From positions 1-29,093 of the forward strand of contig JBOGTC010000046.1 in assembly GCA_050692055.1 (NCBI GenBank): a DNA stretch of 29,093 bases, given 5' to 3'. This DNA is from JBOGTC01 sp050692055 (GTDB lineage Bacteria > Chloroflexota > Limnocylindria > QHBO01). Positions 7,127-16,473 of the stretch are shown piece by piece. A model generated the notes under the pieces. The model searched no databases. It had not been told where the DNA came from and saw only the letters and a program-made list of their open reading frames with translations. Position numbers and translations under genes: made by a program. Each line of letters begins with the position of its first letter. Within the stretch, counting starts at the first letter, position 1.

Positions 7127-7155
7127 TTGTTCGGCTGATCAGCCGCACCTATACT
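7127..7155 (+). promoter_or_regulatory. ftsH promoter
   Basis: TTGTTC (7127-7132), a 17-base spacer and TATACT (7150-7155) form a good sigma-70-type promoter in otherwise GC-rich DNA. The GTG at 7165 begins 10 bases after the -10, so the message would be leaderless or nearly so if that start is used. Confidence 0.65.
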
Positions 7156-7164
7156 TGCCCGGCG

Positions 7165-9180
<2,016 letters not shown>

Positions 9181-9206
9181 CACTGTCTCTACGCCGTCTC
9201 GCGCGC

Positions 9207-9224
9207 CTGCGCGGGCCGGCGCAG
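9207..9224 (+). terminator. Hairpin after ftsH, possible terminator
   Basis: CTGCGC and GCGCAG pair around a 6-base loop, 27 bases after the ftsH stop. There is no T-run, so it may slow or protect the 3' end without being a classical Rho-independent terminator. Confidence 0.35.
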
Positions 9225-9248
9225 AGGGCCAGGGCCGGGCGAGGGCGC

Positions 9249-9321
9249 CAGGCTCCAATGACTGCCGGCTTACGCCCTGCTAACCCTTCGATCGGTGTCA
9301 GGCTCCAACCACAGCGGGCTT
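9249..9321 (+). repeat. Imperfect 23-bp direct repeat, 50 bases apart
   Basis: Copies at 9249-9271 and 9299-9321 both begin CAGGCTCCAA and share 19 of 23 bases. They lie in the 434-base gap 9181-9614, which holds no convincing gene: the short open frames there (for example 9295-9492) have no recognisable motif. The rest of the gap holds a foldable stretch (9314-9422) and the promoter of the next gene. Confidence 0.5.
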
Positions 9322-9422
9322 GGGCACGCTCGGGCGGGTCGCCAAGCGGATTCGGCGCTCCTTCCACGCTTGCGCGATGTGGCGCGACCCTCAGGCGACG
9401 CCGTCCAGCTCGCCCAAGCCGC
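9314..9422. other. Foldable non-coding stretch between ftsH and the DnaB-like gene
   Basis: The outer arms 9314-9325 and 9412-9422 pair over 11 bp with one bulge (core GGCTTGGGC with GCCCAAGCC). Inside, GGGTCG (9336-9341) pairs with CGACCC (9385-9390) and AAGCG (9344-9348) with CGCTT (9367-9371), giving a nested hairpin of about 109 bases. In GC-rich DNA some pairing is expected, so this is only a candidate RNA. Confidence 0.3.
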
Positions 9423-9505
9423 CCGTGATTGGCATCTGGAACATTCGTGCGCCGGCAAGAGCCAAATGAGCGCGCTCGGCTTCGCGGAATAGCCCTATCG
9501 GGTCA

Positions 9506-9535
9506 TTGGGTCAGCCCCGACCTGGGCCGTACACT
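9506..9535 (+). promoter_or_regulatory. Candidate promoter of the DnaB-like gene
   Basis: TTGGGT (9506-9511), an 18-base spacer and TACACT (9530-9535). It would give a leader of about 70 bases before the ATG at 9615. Confidence 0.5.
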
Positions 9536-9614
9536 CGGCCGGCGCTGTGCGCATGCTGCGCCAACGCCGATATCGGTCTGCATTGAAGCCCAGCCGCAGG
9601 AGCCTGTCACCGAC

Positions 9615-10721
9615 ATGATCGACGAGCCGATCGCGAAGCCGCAGGAGACCCAGCAGGAGCAGCATCCGGCTCGCTCCTGGCAGTTCGAGGCGGGGGAGGG
9701 CACGCTCGCCCCGCGCTCCGCGCTCGACGTGCTCACCACGCTGAACGAGCGGATCGCGTCGGGCCGAATCGAGGAGTTCCAGCCCATCGCCACCGGCTTC
9801 GTGCCGATGGACAAGACCATCGGCGGCGGGCTCCGTCCGGGCGAGCTGATGCTGATCGGCGGGGCCCAGGGCCAGGGCAAGACCACCATGGCCCTGCAGA
9901 TGGCGCGCAACATGGCCGCCAGCGGCCAGGCATCGGTCCTCTACGTGTGCTTCGAGCACGAGGAGGAGTACCTGATCCAGCGCATGATCGCCATGGAGTC
10001 GGCGCTCAGCCACCTGCCGCAGAAGTCCGGCGCGGTGAAGATCCAGGACGTCAAGAAGGAGGTCGTGAGCAGCTACACCGCCTCGGCCGAGAGCGGGCAG
10101 CGCGCCAAGCTCGGCGCCAACCCGCGGCTGCGGCCGAGCCTGGAGCGCATCGCGCGCTACGGGAGCAGCCTCTTCCTGCTGCGTGGGACCGCCACCGCCA
10201 GCACCATCGACAACCTTCGCCAGCTCGTCCAGGAGCACCGTGGATCAGGCGAGGACGAGCGAAGGCTGGTGCTCTTCGTCGACTACCTGCAGAAGGTTCC
10301 CGTCATCCCGGAGCCGTCGGACGAGGCCGAGAAGGTGACCCGCATCGTGAGCGGGTTGAAGGACATCGCGCTGGCCGAGGAGATCCCGGTTGTCGCCATC
10401 GTGGCCGCCGATCGAGAGGGCCTGAAGGCCAAGCGCCTGCGCAACCATCACCTGCGCGGCAGCAGCGCCATCAACTACGAGAGCGACATCATCCTGATCC
10501 TCAACGACAAGTACAGCGTCGTCGCCAAGGTCAACATCGAGTTCAACCCGTACCAGGCGCAGCGCTACCGCGATTGGATCGTGGCCAGCATCGAGAAGAA
10601 CCGCGGCGGCCAGGACAACATCGACCTCGAGTACGAGAAGCTCTTCGAATACAGCTGCTTCGATCCGACCGGCCGCCAGACGGCCGAGAAGCTCATCGAG
10701 GAGCGGCTCTACAACGACTGA
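9615..10721 (+). CDS. DnaB-like (SF4, RecA-fold) ATPase without the N-terminal domain
   Basis: A 368-residue protein with the core of the replicative helicase C-terminal domain: TGFVPMDKTIGGGLRPGELM, Walker A GGAQGQGKT at about 82-90, CFEHEEEYL in the place of the DnaB FSLEM motif, Walker B LVLFVDYLQKV with Asp223, and a late IVASIEKNRGGQ like the AKNRNG end of DnaB. It lacks the DnaB N-terminal primase-binding domain; residues 1-55 are a short unrelated lead. About 45 residues near 132-178 appear inserted relative to DnaB. Start ATG 9615 has AGGAG 12 bases upstream; the frame is open further upstream, to 9429, without similarity. It may be a DNA-repair or accessory helicase/ATPase. It is unlikely to be the main DnaB. 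A J-domain gene follows after 21 bases, probably on the same message. Confidence 0.75.
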   Translation: MIDEPIAKPQETQQEQHPARSWQFEAGEGTLAPRSALDVLTTLNERIASGRIEEFQPIATGFVPMDKTIGGGLRPGELMLIGGAQGQGKTTMALQMARNMAASGQASVLYVCFEHEEEYLIQRMIAMESALSHLPQKSGAVKIQDVKKEVVSSYTASAESGQRAKLGANPRLRPSLERIARYGSSLFLLRGTATASTIDNLRQLVQEHRGSGEDERRLVLFVDYLQKVPVIPEPSDEAEKVTRIVSGLKDIALAEEIPVVAIVAADREGLKAKRLRNHHLRGSSAINYESDIILILNDKYSVVAKVNIEFNPYQAQRYRDWIVASIEKNRGGQDNIDLEYEKLFEYSCFDPTGRQTAEKLIEERLYND

Positions 10722-10742
10722 TCGAGCGAGGCTCGAGGACCG

Positions 10743-11195
10743 ATGCCGGCCGAACTGCCCCTCGACCCCTACGCGGTCCTCCAGGTCGTGCCGACAGCCG
10801 AGCAGGAGGTGGTGCATGCCGCCTACCGCGCGCTGGCGCTGAAGTATCACCCCGACCGGGACCGATCTCGGCGCGCCGCCGCCAAGATGGCTGCCCTGAA
10901 CCGCGCCTACGCCATCCTTCGCGACGAGCGCGCTCGGTCCATCTTCGACCGCAACCGCCGCGCGGTGGTCGCGGGAGTCTCGGTGGCCGTGAATGCCGGT
11001 TCCGCCGCTCCACCGCCCACGAGCACCTCCGCGGGCAGCGTCCTGCAGTTCGGCCGGTATACCGGGTGGAGCCTGCGCGACCTCGCCCGGCACGATGTCG
11101 ACTACGTGCTCTGGCTGAGCCGGCACTCGTCCGGCATCCGCTACCGCACCGAGATCTACGGCATTCTGCGCACCCTGGGCGTCTCCGCCGCCTGA
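10743..11195 (+). CDS. J-domain protein fused to an ExoX-like C-terminal motif
   Basis: A 150-residue protein. Residues about 8-70 form a J domain (DPYAVLQVVPTAEQEVVHAAYR) with the essential HPD at 36-38, which stimulates DnaK-type Hsp70 ATPase; the usual DnaJ Gly/Phe and zinc-finger regions are missing. A Ala/Pro/Ser linker (about 77-98) leads to LQFGRYTGWSLRDLARHD, then DYVLWLSRHSSG, which resembles the small FGKYKG-type domain seen at the C-terminus of exonuclease X-like proteins. The function is unknown; the adjacent DnaB-like ATPase suggests a client or complex in DNA transactions. GAGG lies 5 bases before the ATG. The next gene starts 37 bases later with its own -10 box. Confidence 0.75.
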   Translation: MPAELPLDPYAVLQVVPTAEQEVVHAAYRALALKYHPDRDRSRRAAAKMAALNRAYAILRDERARSIFDRNRRAVVAGVSVAVNAGSAAPPPTSTSAGSVLQFGRYTGWSLRDLARHDVDYVLWLSRHSSGIRYRTEIYGILRTLGVSAA

Positions 11196-11217
11196 CGGCC
11201 ACGTCGATCGCCTGCGC

Positions 11218-11223
11218 TACCCT
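11218..11223 (+). promoter_or_regulatory. -10 box (TACCCT) before the HAD gene
   Basis: TACCCT ends 10 bases before the ATG at 11233, the same spacing as at ftsH and topA. There is no clear -35 and no ribosome site, so a leaderless or near-leaderless transcript is suggested. Confidence 0.4.
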
Positions 11224-11232
11224 GTCCGGCAG

Positions 11233-12000
11233 ATGACCAGAACGACACGAGCCGATGCGGACGCGCCGCTGCGCGCGGTCTTCCTGGACATCGGCGACAC
11301 GGTGATGCGGCCCAACCCGTCATGGGAGCACGTGTACGCCATGGCCTTCGAGGAGTACGGGGTCGATGTCACGATCGAGGACCTGCACGGTGCGCTGCGC
11401 GCCGCGTACCGCCATGGCGGCTGGGGCCTCCACGAGGGCTTCGACCCGACCGAGGAGACCAGCTTTCGCCGTACCGTCGAGATCGACGCGGCGGCGATCG
11501 CCGAGCTCGGGATCGGACCCATGCCCGATGACTTCTACCGACGGCTGGCCGAGCTGTTCATGGTGACCAGCCACTGGCATATCTTTCCCGACGCCTACGC
11601 CACGCTGGTCGCGCTGCAGGAGCGTGGGCTGACCGTCGGGGCGGTGAGCAACTGGGTCTGGAACCTGCCGGAGCTGCTCCACGCGCTCGACCTTGTTGGC
11701 CAGTTCGACTTCATCGCCGCCAGCGCCCGCATCGGCTTCGAGAAGCCACATCCGCGGATCTTCGAATGGGCGCTCGAGCAGGCGGCTGTCGAGCCGTCAT
11801 CGGTCATTCACGTGGGCGATCACCTCGACGCCGACGTCGCCGGCGCGCGCCGCATCGGCATCACGCCGATCCTGATCGACCGATACGGTCGCCACCGCGC
11901 GAATGAGCTGCCCGATGACCTCGTGGTGATCACCTCGCTGGACGCGCTGCTCCCGATCGTCGACGCGCGCATACGCGCGGAGCGCCAGGCGGCGTCGTGA
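11233..12000 (+). CDS. HAD-superfamily hydrolase with atypical motif I
   Basis: A 255-residue cytoplasmic HAD subfamily IA protein. The four motifs are visible: I, FLDIGDTV with the likely nucleophile Asp19; II, GAVSNW; III, the Lys in FEKPHPRIF; IV, HVGDHLDADV. A helical cap domain lies between about 30 and 110. In most HAD phosphatases the residue two after the nucleophile is a general-acid Asp; here it is Gly21, with Asp at 22. Such DxGDT or DxxDT variants are known in HDHD3-like members, so this is a subfamily feature, but phosphatase activity is less certain. It begins a tight operon: the next start codon overlaps its stop (GTGA). Confidence 0.8.
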   Translation: MTRTTRADADAPLRAVFLDIGDTVMRPNPSWEHVYAMAFEEYGVDVTIEDLHGALRAAYRHGGWGLHEGFDPTEETSFRRTVEIDAAAIAELGIGPMPDDFYRRLAELFMVTSHWHIFPDAYATLVALQERGLTVGAVSNWVWNLPELLHALDLVGQFDFIAASARIGFEKPHPRIFEWALEQAAVEPSSVIHVGDHLDADVAGARRIGITPILIDRYGRHRANELPDDLVVITSLDALLPIVDARIRAERQAAS

Positions 12001-12575
12001 CGGATCGGGACCGCGCCTGGCGCTGCTTCGTGGCCGTACCCATCGGCTCCGGGCTGCGCGGCGACCTGGCCACGGCCGTCGAGTCGTGGCGAAGGCGCCC
12101 CGACATGACCGATCTGCGCTGGAGCCATCCGGCCGGCTGGCACGTCACACTGGCCTTCTTGGGCGCGACCGATCCGACGCGCGTGCCCGGCATTCGCGCG
12201 GCGATCGAGCGGGCGGTCATGGCGGTCGGGCCGTTCGTGCTGCCGACCGGCGACGTGGGCGCGTTCCCCACCGCCCGGCGCGCGCGCGTGGCCTGGTATG
12301 GGATCGCCGACGATGACGGCCGGCTGGCCGGTGTCGCTGCGTCGGTGCGACGCGAGCTGGGCCTCGAGGTCGATCGCTTCCGCGCGCACATCACCCTGGC
12401 GCGCAGCCGCGGCCAGGCGGCGCTCGACCTGTCCGCGTGGGTGCGCGAGGCCGAGGTGCCGACCGGCGTGATCGAGGTGGGCCGGGTCGAGCTGATGCGC
12501 AGCCATCTCGGCCGCGGACCGGCGCGCTACGAGTCGCTGGCGGCCGTGCCGCTGGGAGCGCCGGTCCATGCCTGA
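11997..12575 (+). CDS. thpR: RNA 2',3'-cyclic phosphodiesterase (2H family)
   Basis: A 192-residue member of the 2H phosphoesterase family (formerly LigT), which opens 2',3'-cyclic phosphates on RNA ends and can join certain tRNA halves in vitro. The two catalytic HxT motifs are present as HVTL at 49-52 (followed by AFLG) and HITL at 131-134 (followed by ARSR), and the FVAVPI start strand is typical. The start is GTG 11997, overlapping the HAD stop by 4 bases. The length matches the family. It also overlaps the following gene by 8 bases, so the three genes form one operon. The cellular role of bacterial ThpR is not settled. Confidence 0.9.
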   Translation: MTDRDRAWRCFVAVPIGSGLRGDLATAVESWRRRPDMTDLRWSHPAGWHVTLAFLGATDPTRVPGIRAAIERAVMAVGPFVLPTGDVGAFPTARRARVAWYGIADDDGRLAGVAASVRRELGLEVDRFRAHITLARSRGQAALDLSAWVREAEVPTGVIEVGRVELMRSHLGRGPARYESLAAVPLGAPVHA

Positions 12576-13095
12576 GGTTGCCGGGCGCCGGCCGCCGTTC
12601 GTCGCGGTCATCGGGGATGGGGATCCTCGCGGGCCGGACGCACATCGCGTCCTCGAGTCGGCCGAGGAGATCGGTCAGCTGCTCGCCCGTGGCGGAGCCA
12701 CCGTGATCACCGGCGGCCTGGGTGGCGTGATGCGCGCCGCCTCGCATGGCGCCGCGGCCGCCGGCGGGACGACGATCGGGTTTCTGCCCGGCACTGACCC
12801 CCTGGAGGCCAATGAGTTCGTGAGCCTGCCCATCGCCACCGGACTGGGCGTGATGCGGAACCTGGTCGTGGTGACGGCCGCCGATGCCGTGGTGGCGGTG
12901 GGCGGGCGGCACGGGACCCTGTCGGAGATTGGCCTCGCCCTGCGGATGGGTCGCCACGTCGTGACGCTCGCGTCATGGCGCATCGAATCCGAGCACCGCT
13001 GGGCCGGCCCGCGCGTGCACCGGGCGCGCGATCCACGCGAAGCGGCCGAGCTCGGGCTGCGCCTGGCCAAGGAGGGCCCGCAGCCGCCGGCCTGA
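12568..13095 (+). CDS. LOG / TIGR00725-like nucleotide-binding fold protein
   Basis: A 175-residue Rossmann-fold protein of the group often named lysine-decarboxylase-like, though the proven activity of relatives (LOG) is phosphoribohydrolase action on cytokinin or AMP. Visible motifs are VITGGLGGVMRAASHGA (about 46-62), a Gly-rich sugar/phosphate loop, and VGGRHGTLSEIGLAL (about 110-125), corresponding to the PGGxGTxxE active-site loop. Here Arg-His replace the usual residues between the glycines. The start ATG 12568 lies inside thpR. The substrate is unknown. The gene converges on tadG with 13 bases between the stops and no visible terminator. Confidence 0.75.
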   Translation: MPEVAGRRPPFVAVIGDGDPRGPDAHRVLESAEEIGQLLARGGATVITGGLGGVMRAASHGAAAAGGTTIGFLPGTDPLEANEFVSLPIATGLGVMRNLVVVTAADAVVAVGGRHGTLSEIGLALRMGRHVVTLASWRIESEHRWAGPRVHRARDPREAAELGLRLAKEGPQPPA

Positions 13096-13108
13096 TCGAT
13101 TGAGCGGC

Positions 13109-14509
13109 CTATTCGACGAGCCCGGCAACGGTGGTGGGCGGCAGGAAGCTTTCGTCATACGCCACCGTCAGGCTGCCGATGTTGCCTTTCATCTGGAAGC
13201 GGAAGGCGATGATCTGGTCGGTCGTCACGGTCCCGCCGTTGCCCTCGGCGATCAGCGTGCCGCACGGAATGTAAATCGTCCCGCGAAGCGTCATGGACGA
13301 CGAAGCACCGACGATCTTGGCGTCGAGGCAGACCTCGCGGTCCTGGAAGATGACGATCCCGTTCCATTCCGCATCCGCGTCGTTCAGCGGCCACAGGTGC
13401 ACCCCGGCATCCCCACCTGCCAAGTAGATCGCTCCATCGGCGGCCGTCGCATGGTCGCCGTTGTAGAGCATGACTCCACCGCCCAGGGTGGTGCCGCCCG
13501 CGTCGACGCTGATGACCCCGGCGCCGCCGCCGTTGATGGTGATGCCGCCACCTGCGAAGTAGTAGATACCCGGCTCCAGGTAGAAGTCGCCGGCCTCGAG
13601 ATGCAGCCCACCGGGGTAGTAACCGGGGTACAACCGCCAGGTCGTGCCTGCGTACGAGCCGGGGAACTGGCAGAGTGCCGGTGCATCCTCGGTCGCCGGG
13701 CTGGCTGAGCCAGGGCACCCCGAAGGGATGTCCTTAGAGGCTCCGCCCTCTTGCGCCGGCGGTGTCGGATAGATGATGTCCGAGGTATCGGGATCGACCG
13801 GGATGGGTGGCTCGGACAGTCCGGCCAGCGGATCGGGGATCGACTGCACCCCCTCATTCACCTCGCAGTTATAGCTGGCGGCGCCACCGGCACTGAACCC
13901 GCCGGCGATATTGCATGCCACGTCGGGGGCCGTGACGATCTCGCCCTGGCCTGCCAAGCGCAGGGCATTCTCGCATGTCGAGTTGACCTGGATGTTCCCG
14001 TTGGCGATGAGCTCGCCCTGGCCCTCGACGATCAGCGCCTCGCATCCGGTCGGGTCGAGGCTGAGGAGGGCGAACGGACCGGTCACGCCGGTGTGGTTCG
14101 CCGCCACTGCGCGCGACCCGACGTCGAGCTCGCCGACTCCCCAGATGCGAGCGAACAGCGAGGGACGCGCCGAGCTGATCAGGACCTCGATGTGGCCGGG
14201 GCGACCGACATTCGGGCCGCTGAGCGGCGGGACGTTGACCGACACGCTCTGGGAGTCAACGCCGTCGGTGAAGCCATTCGCCGTCGCCACGTCGACCGCC
14301 GCGCTGATGGCATCAGCGGGCCGGTCGGGGAGGAAGCGGGCGCCCGCCAGTGCCGCGGCGTCGCCGGCGTTCTGCTGCGACCGCCGTTCGAGAAGCATGA
14401 GGCCGGTATCGAAGACGAGCGCCGCCATGCTCAGGATGACGACGAGGCTCACGGCGAAGATGACCAGGATCTGGCCGCGTTCGCGACACCGCTCAGTTGT
14501 TGATGACAA
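13109..14509 (-). CDS. TadG-like pilus-associated protein with large repeat-rich ectodomain
   Basis: A 466-residue protein, last of three minus-strand tad genes. Residues about 10-38 (RGQILVIFAVS, then AALVFDTGLMLLERR) form the membrane segment typical of TadE/TadG pseudopilins, followed by NAGDAAALAGA as in Flp pilus TadG proteins. From about 145 onward the chain is rich in Gly, Val, Ile and Thr with repeats such as GQGELIANGNIQV and GAGVISVDAGGTTLGGGV, suggesting a beta-helix or stacked-strand domain outside the membrane. A Pro-rich segment lies at about 225-260. The start is TTG 14509, supported by GGGGAG upstream; it overlaps the preceding gene by 17 bases. No von Willebrand A domain is seen, unlike many TadG. 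Confidence 0.75.
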   Translation of the reverse strand: MSSTTERCRERGQILVIFAVSLVVILSMAALVFDTGLMLLERRSQQNAGDAAALAGARFLPDRPADAISAAVDVATANGFTDGVDSQSVSVNVPPLSGPNVGRPGHIEVLISSARPSLFARIWGVGELDVGSRAVAANHTGVTGPFALLSLDPTGCEALIVEGQGELIANGNIQVNSTCENALRLAGQGEIVTAPDVACNIAGGFSAGGAASYNCEVNEGVQSIPDPLAGLSEPPIPVDPDTSDIIYPTPPAQEGGASKDIPSGCPGSASPATEDAPALCQFPGSYAGTTWRLYPGYYPGGLHLEAGDFYLEPGIYYFAGGGITINGGGAGVISVDAGGTTLGGGVMLYNGDHATAADGAIYLAGGDAGVHLWPLNDADAEWNGIVIFQDREVCLDAKIVGASSSMTLRGTIYIPCGTLIAEGNGGTVTTDQIIAFRFQMKGNIGSLTVAYDESFLPPTTVAGLVE

Positions 14510-14984
14510 GGCTCGACTCCCCTCGTATCGTGATCGGCCCGAAGAGGGGGACGATCGGCATGTAGGTGTACTCGGCCCTCACGTCGATGGTGGTTCCACG
14601 ATGGTTATTGGTGTTGGGGCAGGGATCCGAAGGCGCCAGCGTGCCTGTTCGCCAGCAGGGCTCGAGGGCGTCGAAGTCGCCTGGGCTGCTCGCCAGGCCG
14701 GGTGCTGCGTCCACGACGGCGTTCCTGACATCCTCGCCCGTGGGGTCCCCCGAGCCGGGTCCGGTAGGATCGGTCGAGTTGCTGCCATGGACGATCCCGT
14801 AGCGGGCGCCCTCTCGGGTCGCGTGATTCAGCATGTCCGAGTAGAAGACGTATCGGCCGCCCTCGACGAGGCCGATGAGCAGCAAGAAGAAGATCGGGGC
14901 CACGAGGGCGAACTCGACGAGGGCCTGTCCACGCGCACGCCGGGCTCGTAGGGATCGCGGTTGGCGTTCGGCGATCCGGCTCAT
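14493..14984 (-). CDS. TadE-like minor pseudopilin
   Basis: A 163-residue TadE-family protein of the Flp/Tad pilus. The basic N-terminus (RSLRARRARGQALVEFAL) has the processing-type Glu and is followed by the hydrophobic helix VAPIFFLLLIGLVEGGRYVFY, then the ATREGARYG segment typical of the family. The C-terminal part is an extracytoplasmic beta-rich domain with two cysteines (about 110 and 119). The start is ATG 14984, which overlaps the upstream tadE stop by 4 bases; the frame is open further, to 15167, but only as a shadow of that gene. Co-transcribed with both neighbours. Confidence 0.88.
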   Translation of the reverse strand: MSRIAERQPRSLRARRARGQALVEFALVAPIFFLLLIGLVEGGRYVFYSDMLNHATREGARYGIVHGSNSTDPTGPGSGDPTGEDVRNAVVDAAPGLASSPGDFDALEPCWRTGTLAPSDPCPNTNNHRGTTIDVRAEYTYMPIVPLFGPITIRGESSLVINN

Positions 14985-15541
14985 GGCTCGATGTCGACGT
15001 CGAAGTCGGAGACCGCGAAGGTGCTCGTCCGCGTCAGCGTGACCTCTGAGGGCAGCCCGAGCCGGGTATCGAAGAACTGGATGCTCAGAGGCACGATCAC
15101 TCGAAAGTCGAACTCGAGGCTGACCTCCACCTCGCACGGATCGTCCGCTCGCGGCACCGTGGAGCAATCGATGACCGTGCCGCCCGGATAGATCAGCTGG
15201 TAGGCGAATGTCGGATTCGTGCAGGTTTCATGGTTCACGGTGCCGGTCGGCTCGGCGTAATCGGTGAGGTTGCTGGCCGCCGTGCAGGCACGATGTTCCA
15301 TCTCGCCCTCGGTCACCGGAGTGTTCGCCGCGCTCCAGTGCCAGCGGTAGAGGCTCCCGTAGTCGGCAGCCTCGCGCGCCGCCGATTCGATGCTGATCGC
15401 CGCGGCGAAGACACGGGCGAAGTCGAAAATCGCCAAGAACAGGAACAACAGGAGTGGCAGAATCAGGACGAGCTCGACGAGGGACTGCCCGCGGCGCTCG
15501 GAGCGTCGTGATCGCCGTCGGTGCTGACGAGCATCGGTCAT
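14981..15541 (-). CDS. TadE-like minor pseudopilin
   Basis: A 186-residue TadE-family protein, first in the operon. It has a strongly basic start, RRGQSLVELVLILPLLLFLF with the conserved Glu, a membrane helix continuing to about residue 50, then SIESAAREAADYGS. The remaining 120 residues are extracytoplasmic and contain four cysteines (near 85, 107, 126 and 136) that may pair. The start ATG 15541 is preceded by GAGGGGG, a good ribosome site. The prepilin peptidase, TadA ATPase, TadB/C and secretin genes are not in this window; the TadZ-like gene at 19925 is on the other strand. Confidence 0.9.
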   Translation of the reverse strand: MTDARQHRRRSRRSERRGQSLVELVLILPLLLFLFLAIFDFARVFAAAISIESAAREAADYGSLYRWHWSAANTPVTEGEMEHRACTAASNLTDYAEPTGTVNHETCTNPTFAYQLIYPGGTVIDCSTVPRADDPCEVEVSLEFDFRVIVPLSIQFFDTRLGLPSEVTLTRTSTFAVSDFDVDIEP

Positions 15542-15636
15542 CGTGCGTCCCCCTCATATCGCCAGTCCACTGATCGAGGCCGGTACCGTAGTCCCACTCA
15601 GCCACCATGACTATGGGCCTACAGAGACGCCGGTGA

Positions 15637-15648
15637 TGGTGCGCACCA
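15637..15648. promoter_or_regulatory. 12-bp palindrome in the tad / Nudix divergent region
   Basis: TGGTGCGCACCA is a perfect palindrome about 95 bases upstream of the first tadE and 160 from the Nudix gene. The 268-base gap 15542-15809 also holds GGACCTTGC twice (15722-15730, 15734-15742). A regulator site is possible but unproven; I found no clear tad promoter. Confidence 0.3.
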
Positions 15649-15797
15649 GCTCAAAGACAGGTCTTCCGGTCGGTCCTGTGGAAATCGGTCTGGATCGGAG
15701 TGGTCCGTCACCGTAGTGCGGGGACCTTGCGATGGACCTTGCAGTACGAAGATCCGGTGCCGCCACGCACCGGCGCCGTCGTGCCGTCCGTCTTCGA

Positions 15798-15803
15798 TAG
15801 ACT
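15798..15803 (+). promoter_or_regulatory. -10 box (TAGACT) of the Nudix gene
   Basis: TAGACT ends 7 bases before the ATG at 15810, so transcription would begin at the start codon. There is no recognisable -35 and no ribosome site. Confidence 0.4.
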
Positions 15804-15809
15804 CCGGCG

Positions 15810-16415
15810 ATGGTCGAGCGCGTCCTGGTCCTGCCCCGCGATGCGGTCCCCGGTGGATGCACCTTCCACGGAATCCGTGAAGCCGATGCGGATGCCCTCT
15901 CCCAGCTGCGAGCAGCGGTGGCACGCCACGGTCGCTATCTCGACAGGCCGGCGGCGGAGCATGACCCCGACCACAAGCAGCTGATCCCGTACGTCGTCGT
16001 GAGCGACGGCGACCGGGTCTTTCTCATGCGCCGGACCGATGCGGGCGGGGACGCGCGGCTGCACGGGCGCGCGAGCATCGGTGTCGGCGGACACCTCAAC
16101 CCCGTCGACGAGGGGCAGGATCCGCTGCTCGCCGGGCTGCGGCGCGAATGGGACGAGGAGCTGGTGGCCCCGTGGGAGCCGGAGTTTCGACTTGCCGGGC
16201 TGCTGAACGATGACGGCAACCCGGTCGGCGCCGTCCATCTCGGCGTCGTGTTCGAGGTCGAGGCCGGCGGCCGCCCGGTGCGCGTGCGCGAACGGCACAA
16301 GCTGAGCGGCTCGTTCGCCTCGCGCCAGGAGCTGCTGGCGGCGTGGGATGAGCTCGAGACCTGGTCACAGCTCGCCGCGCAGGCCCTCGGGATGGGTCGG
16401 GCGACCCGGCCGTAA
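15810..16415 (+). CDS. Nudix-family hydrolase (COG4112-like predicted phosphoesterase)
   Basis: A 201-residue protein. Residues about 60-140 hold the Nudix fold: IPYVVVSDGDRVFLMRR, then GVGGHLNPVDEGQDPLLAGL and RREWDEEL, where the Arg-Glu and Glu-Glu pairs are the usual metal-binding residues of the Nudix box. The GGHLN variant with a widened box matches the group annotated as predicted phosphoesterases of the MutT superfamily. The substrate is probably a nucleoside diphosphate derivative, but this is a family inference. The gene has its own -10 box 7 bases before the ATG and stands alone, divergent from the tad operon. It is followed by a non-coding gap of 278 bases (16416-16693) that holds the foldable element described separately. 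Confidence 0.82.
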   Translation: MVERVLVLPRDAVPGGCTFHGIREADADALSQLRAAVARHGRYLDRPAAEHDPDHKQLIPYVVVSDGDRVFLMRRTDAGGDARLHGRASIGVGGHLNPVDEGQDPLLAGLRREWDEELVAPWEPEFRLAGLLNDDGNPVGAVHLGVVFEVEAGGRPVRVRERHKLSGSFASRQELLAAWDELETWSQLAAQALGMGRATRP

Positions 16416-16473
16416 CCGTGGCTCTGCACCGAGCTCGAATCCGCGGAGAGGCCGCCGCCACGAAATTTCACCA

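Noticed and set aside
9270..9492. Short open frames in the ftsH/DnaB-like gap
   Set aside because: Overlapping frames on both strands, low-complexity composition and no ribosome sites or family motifs.
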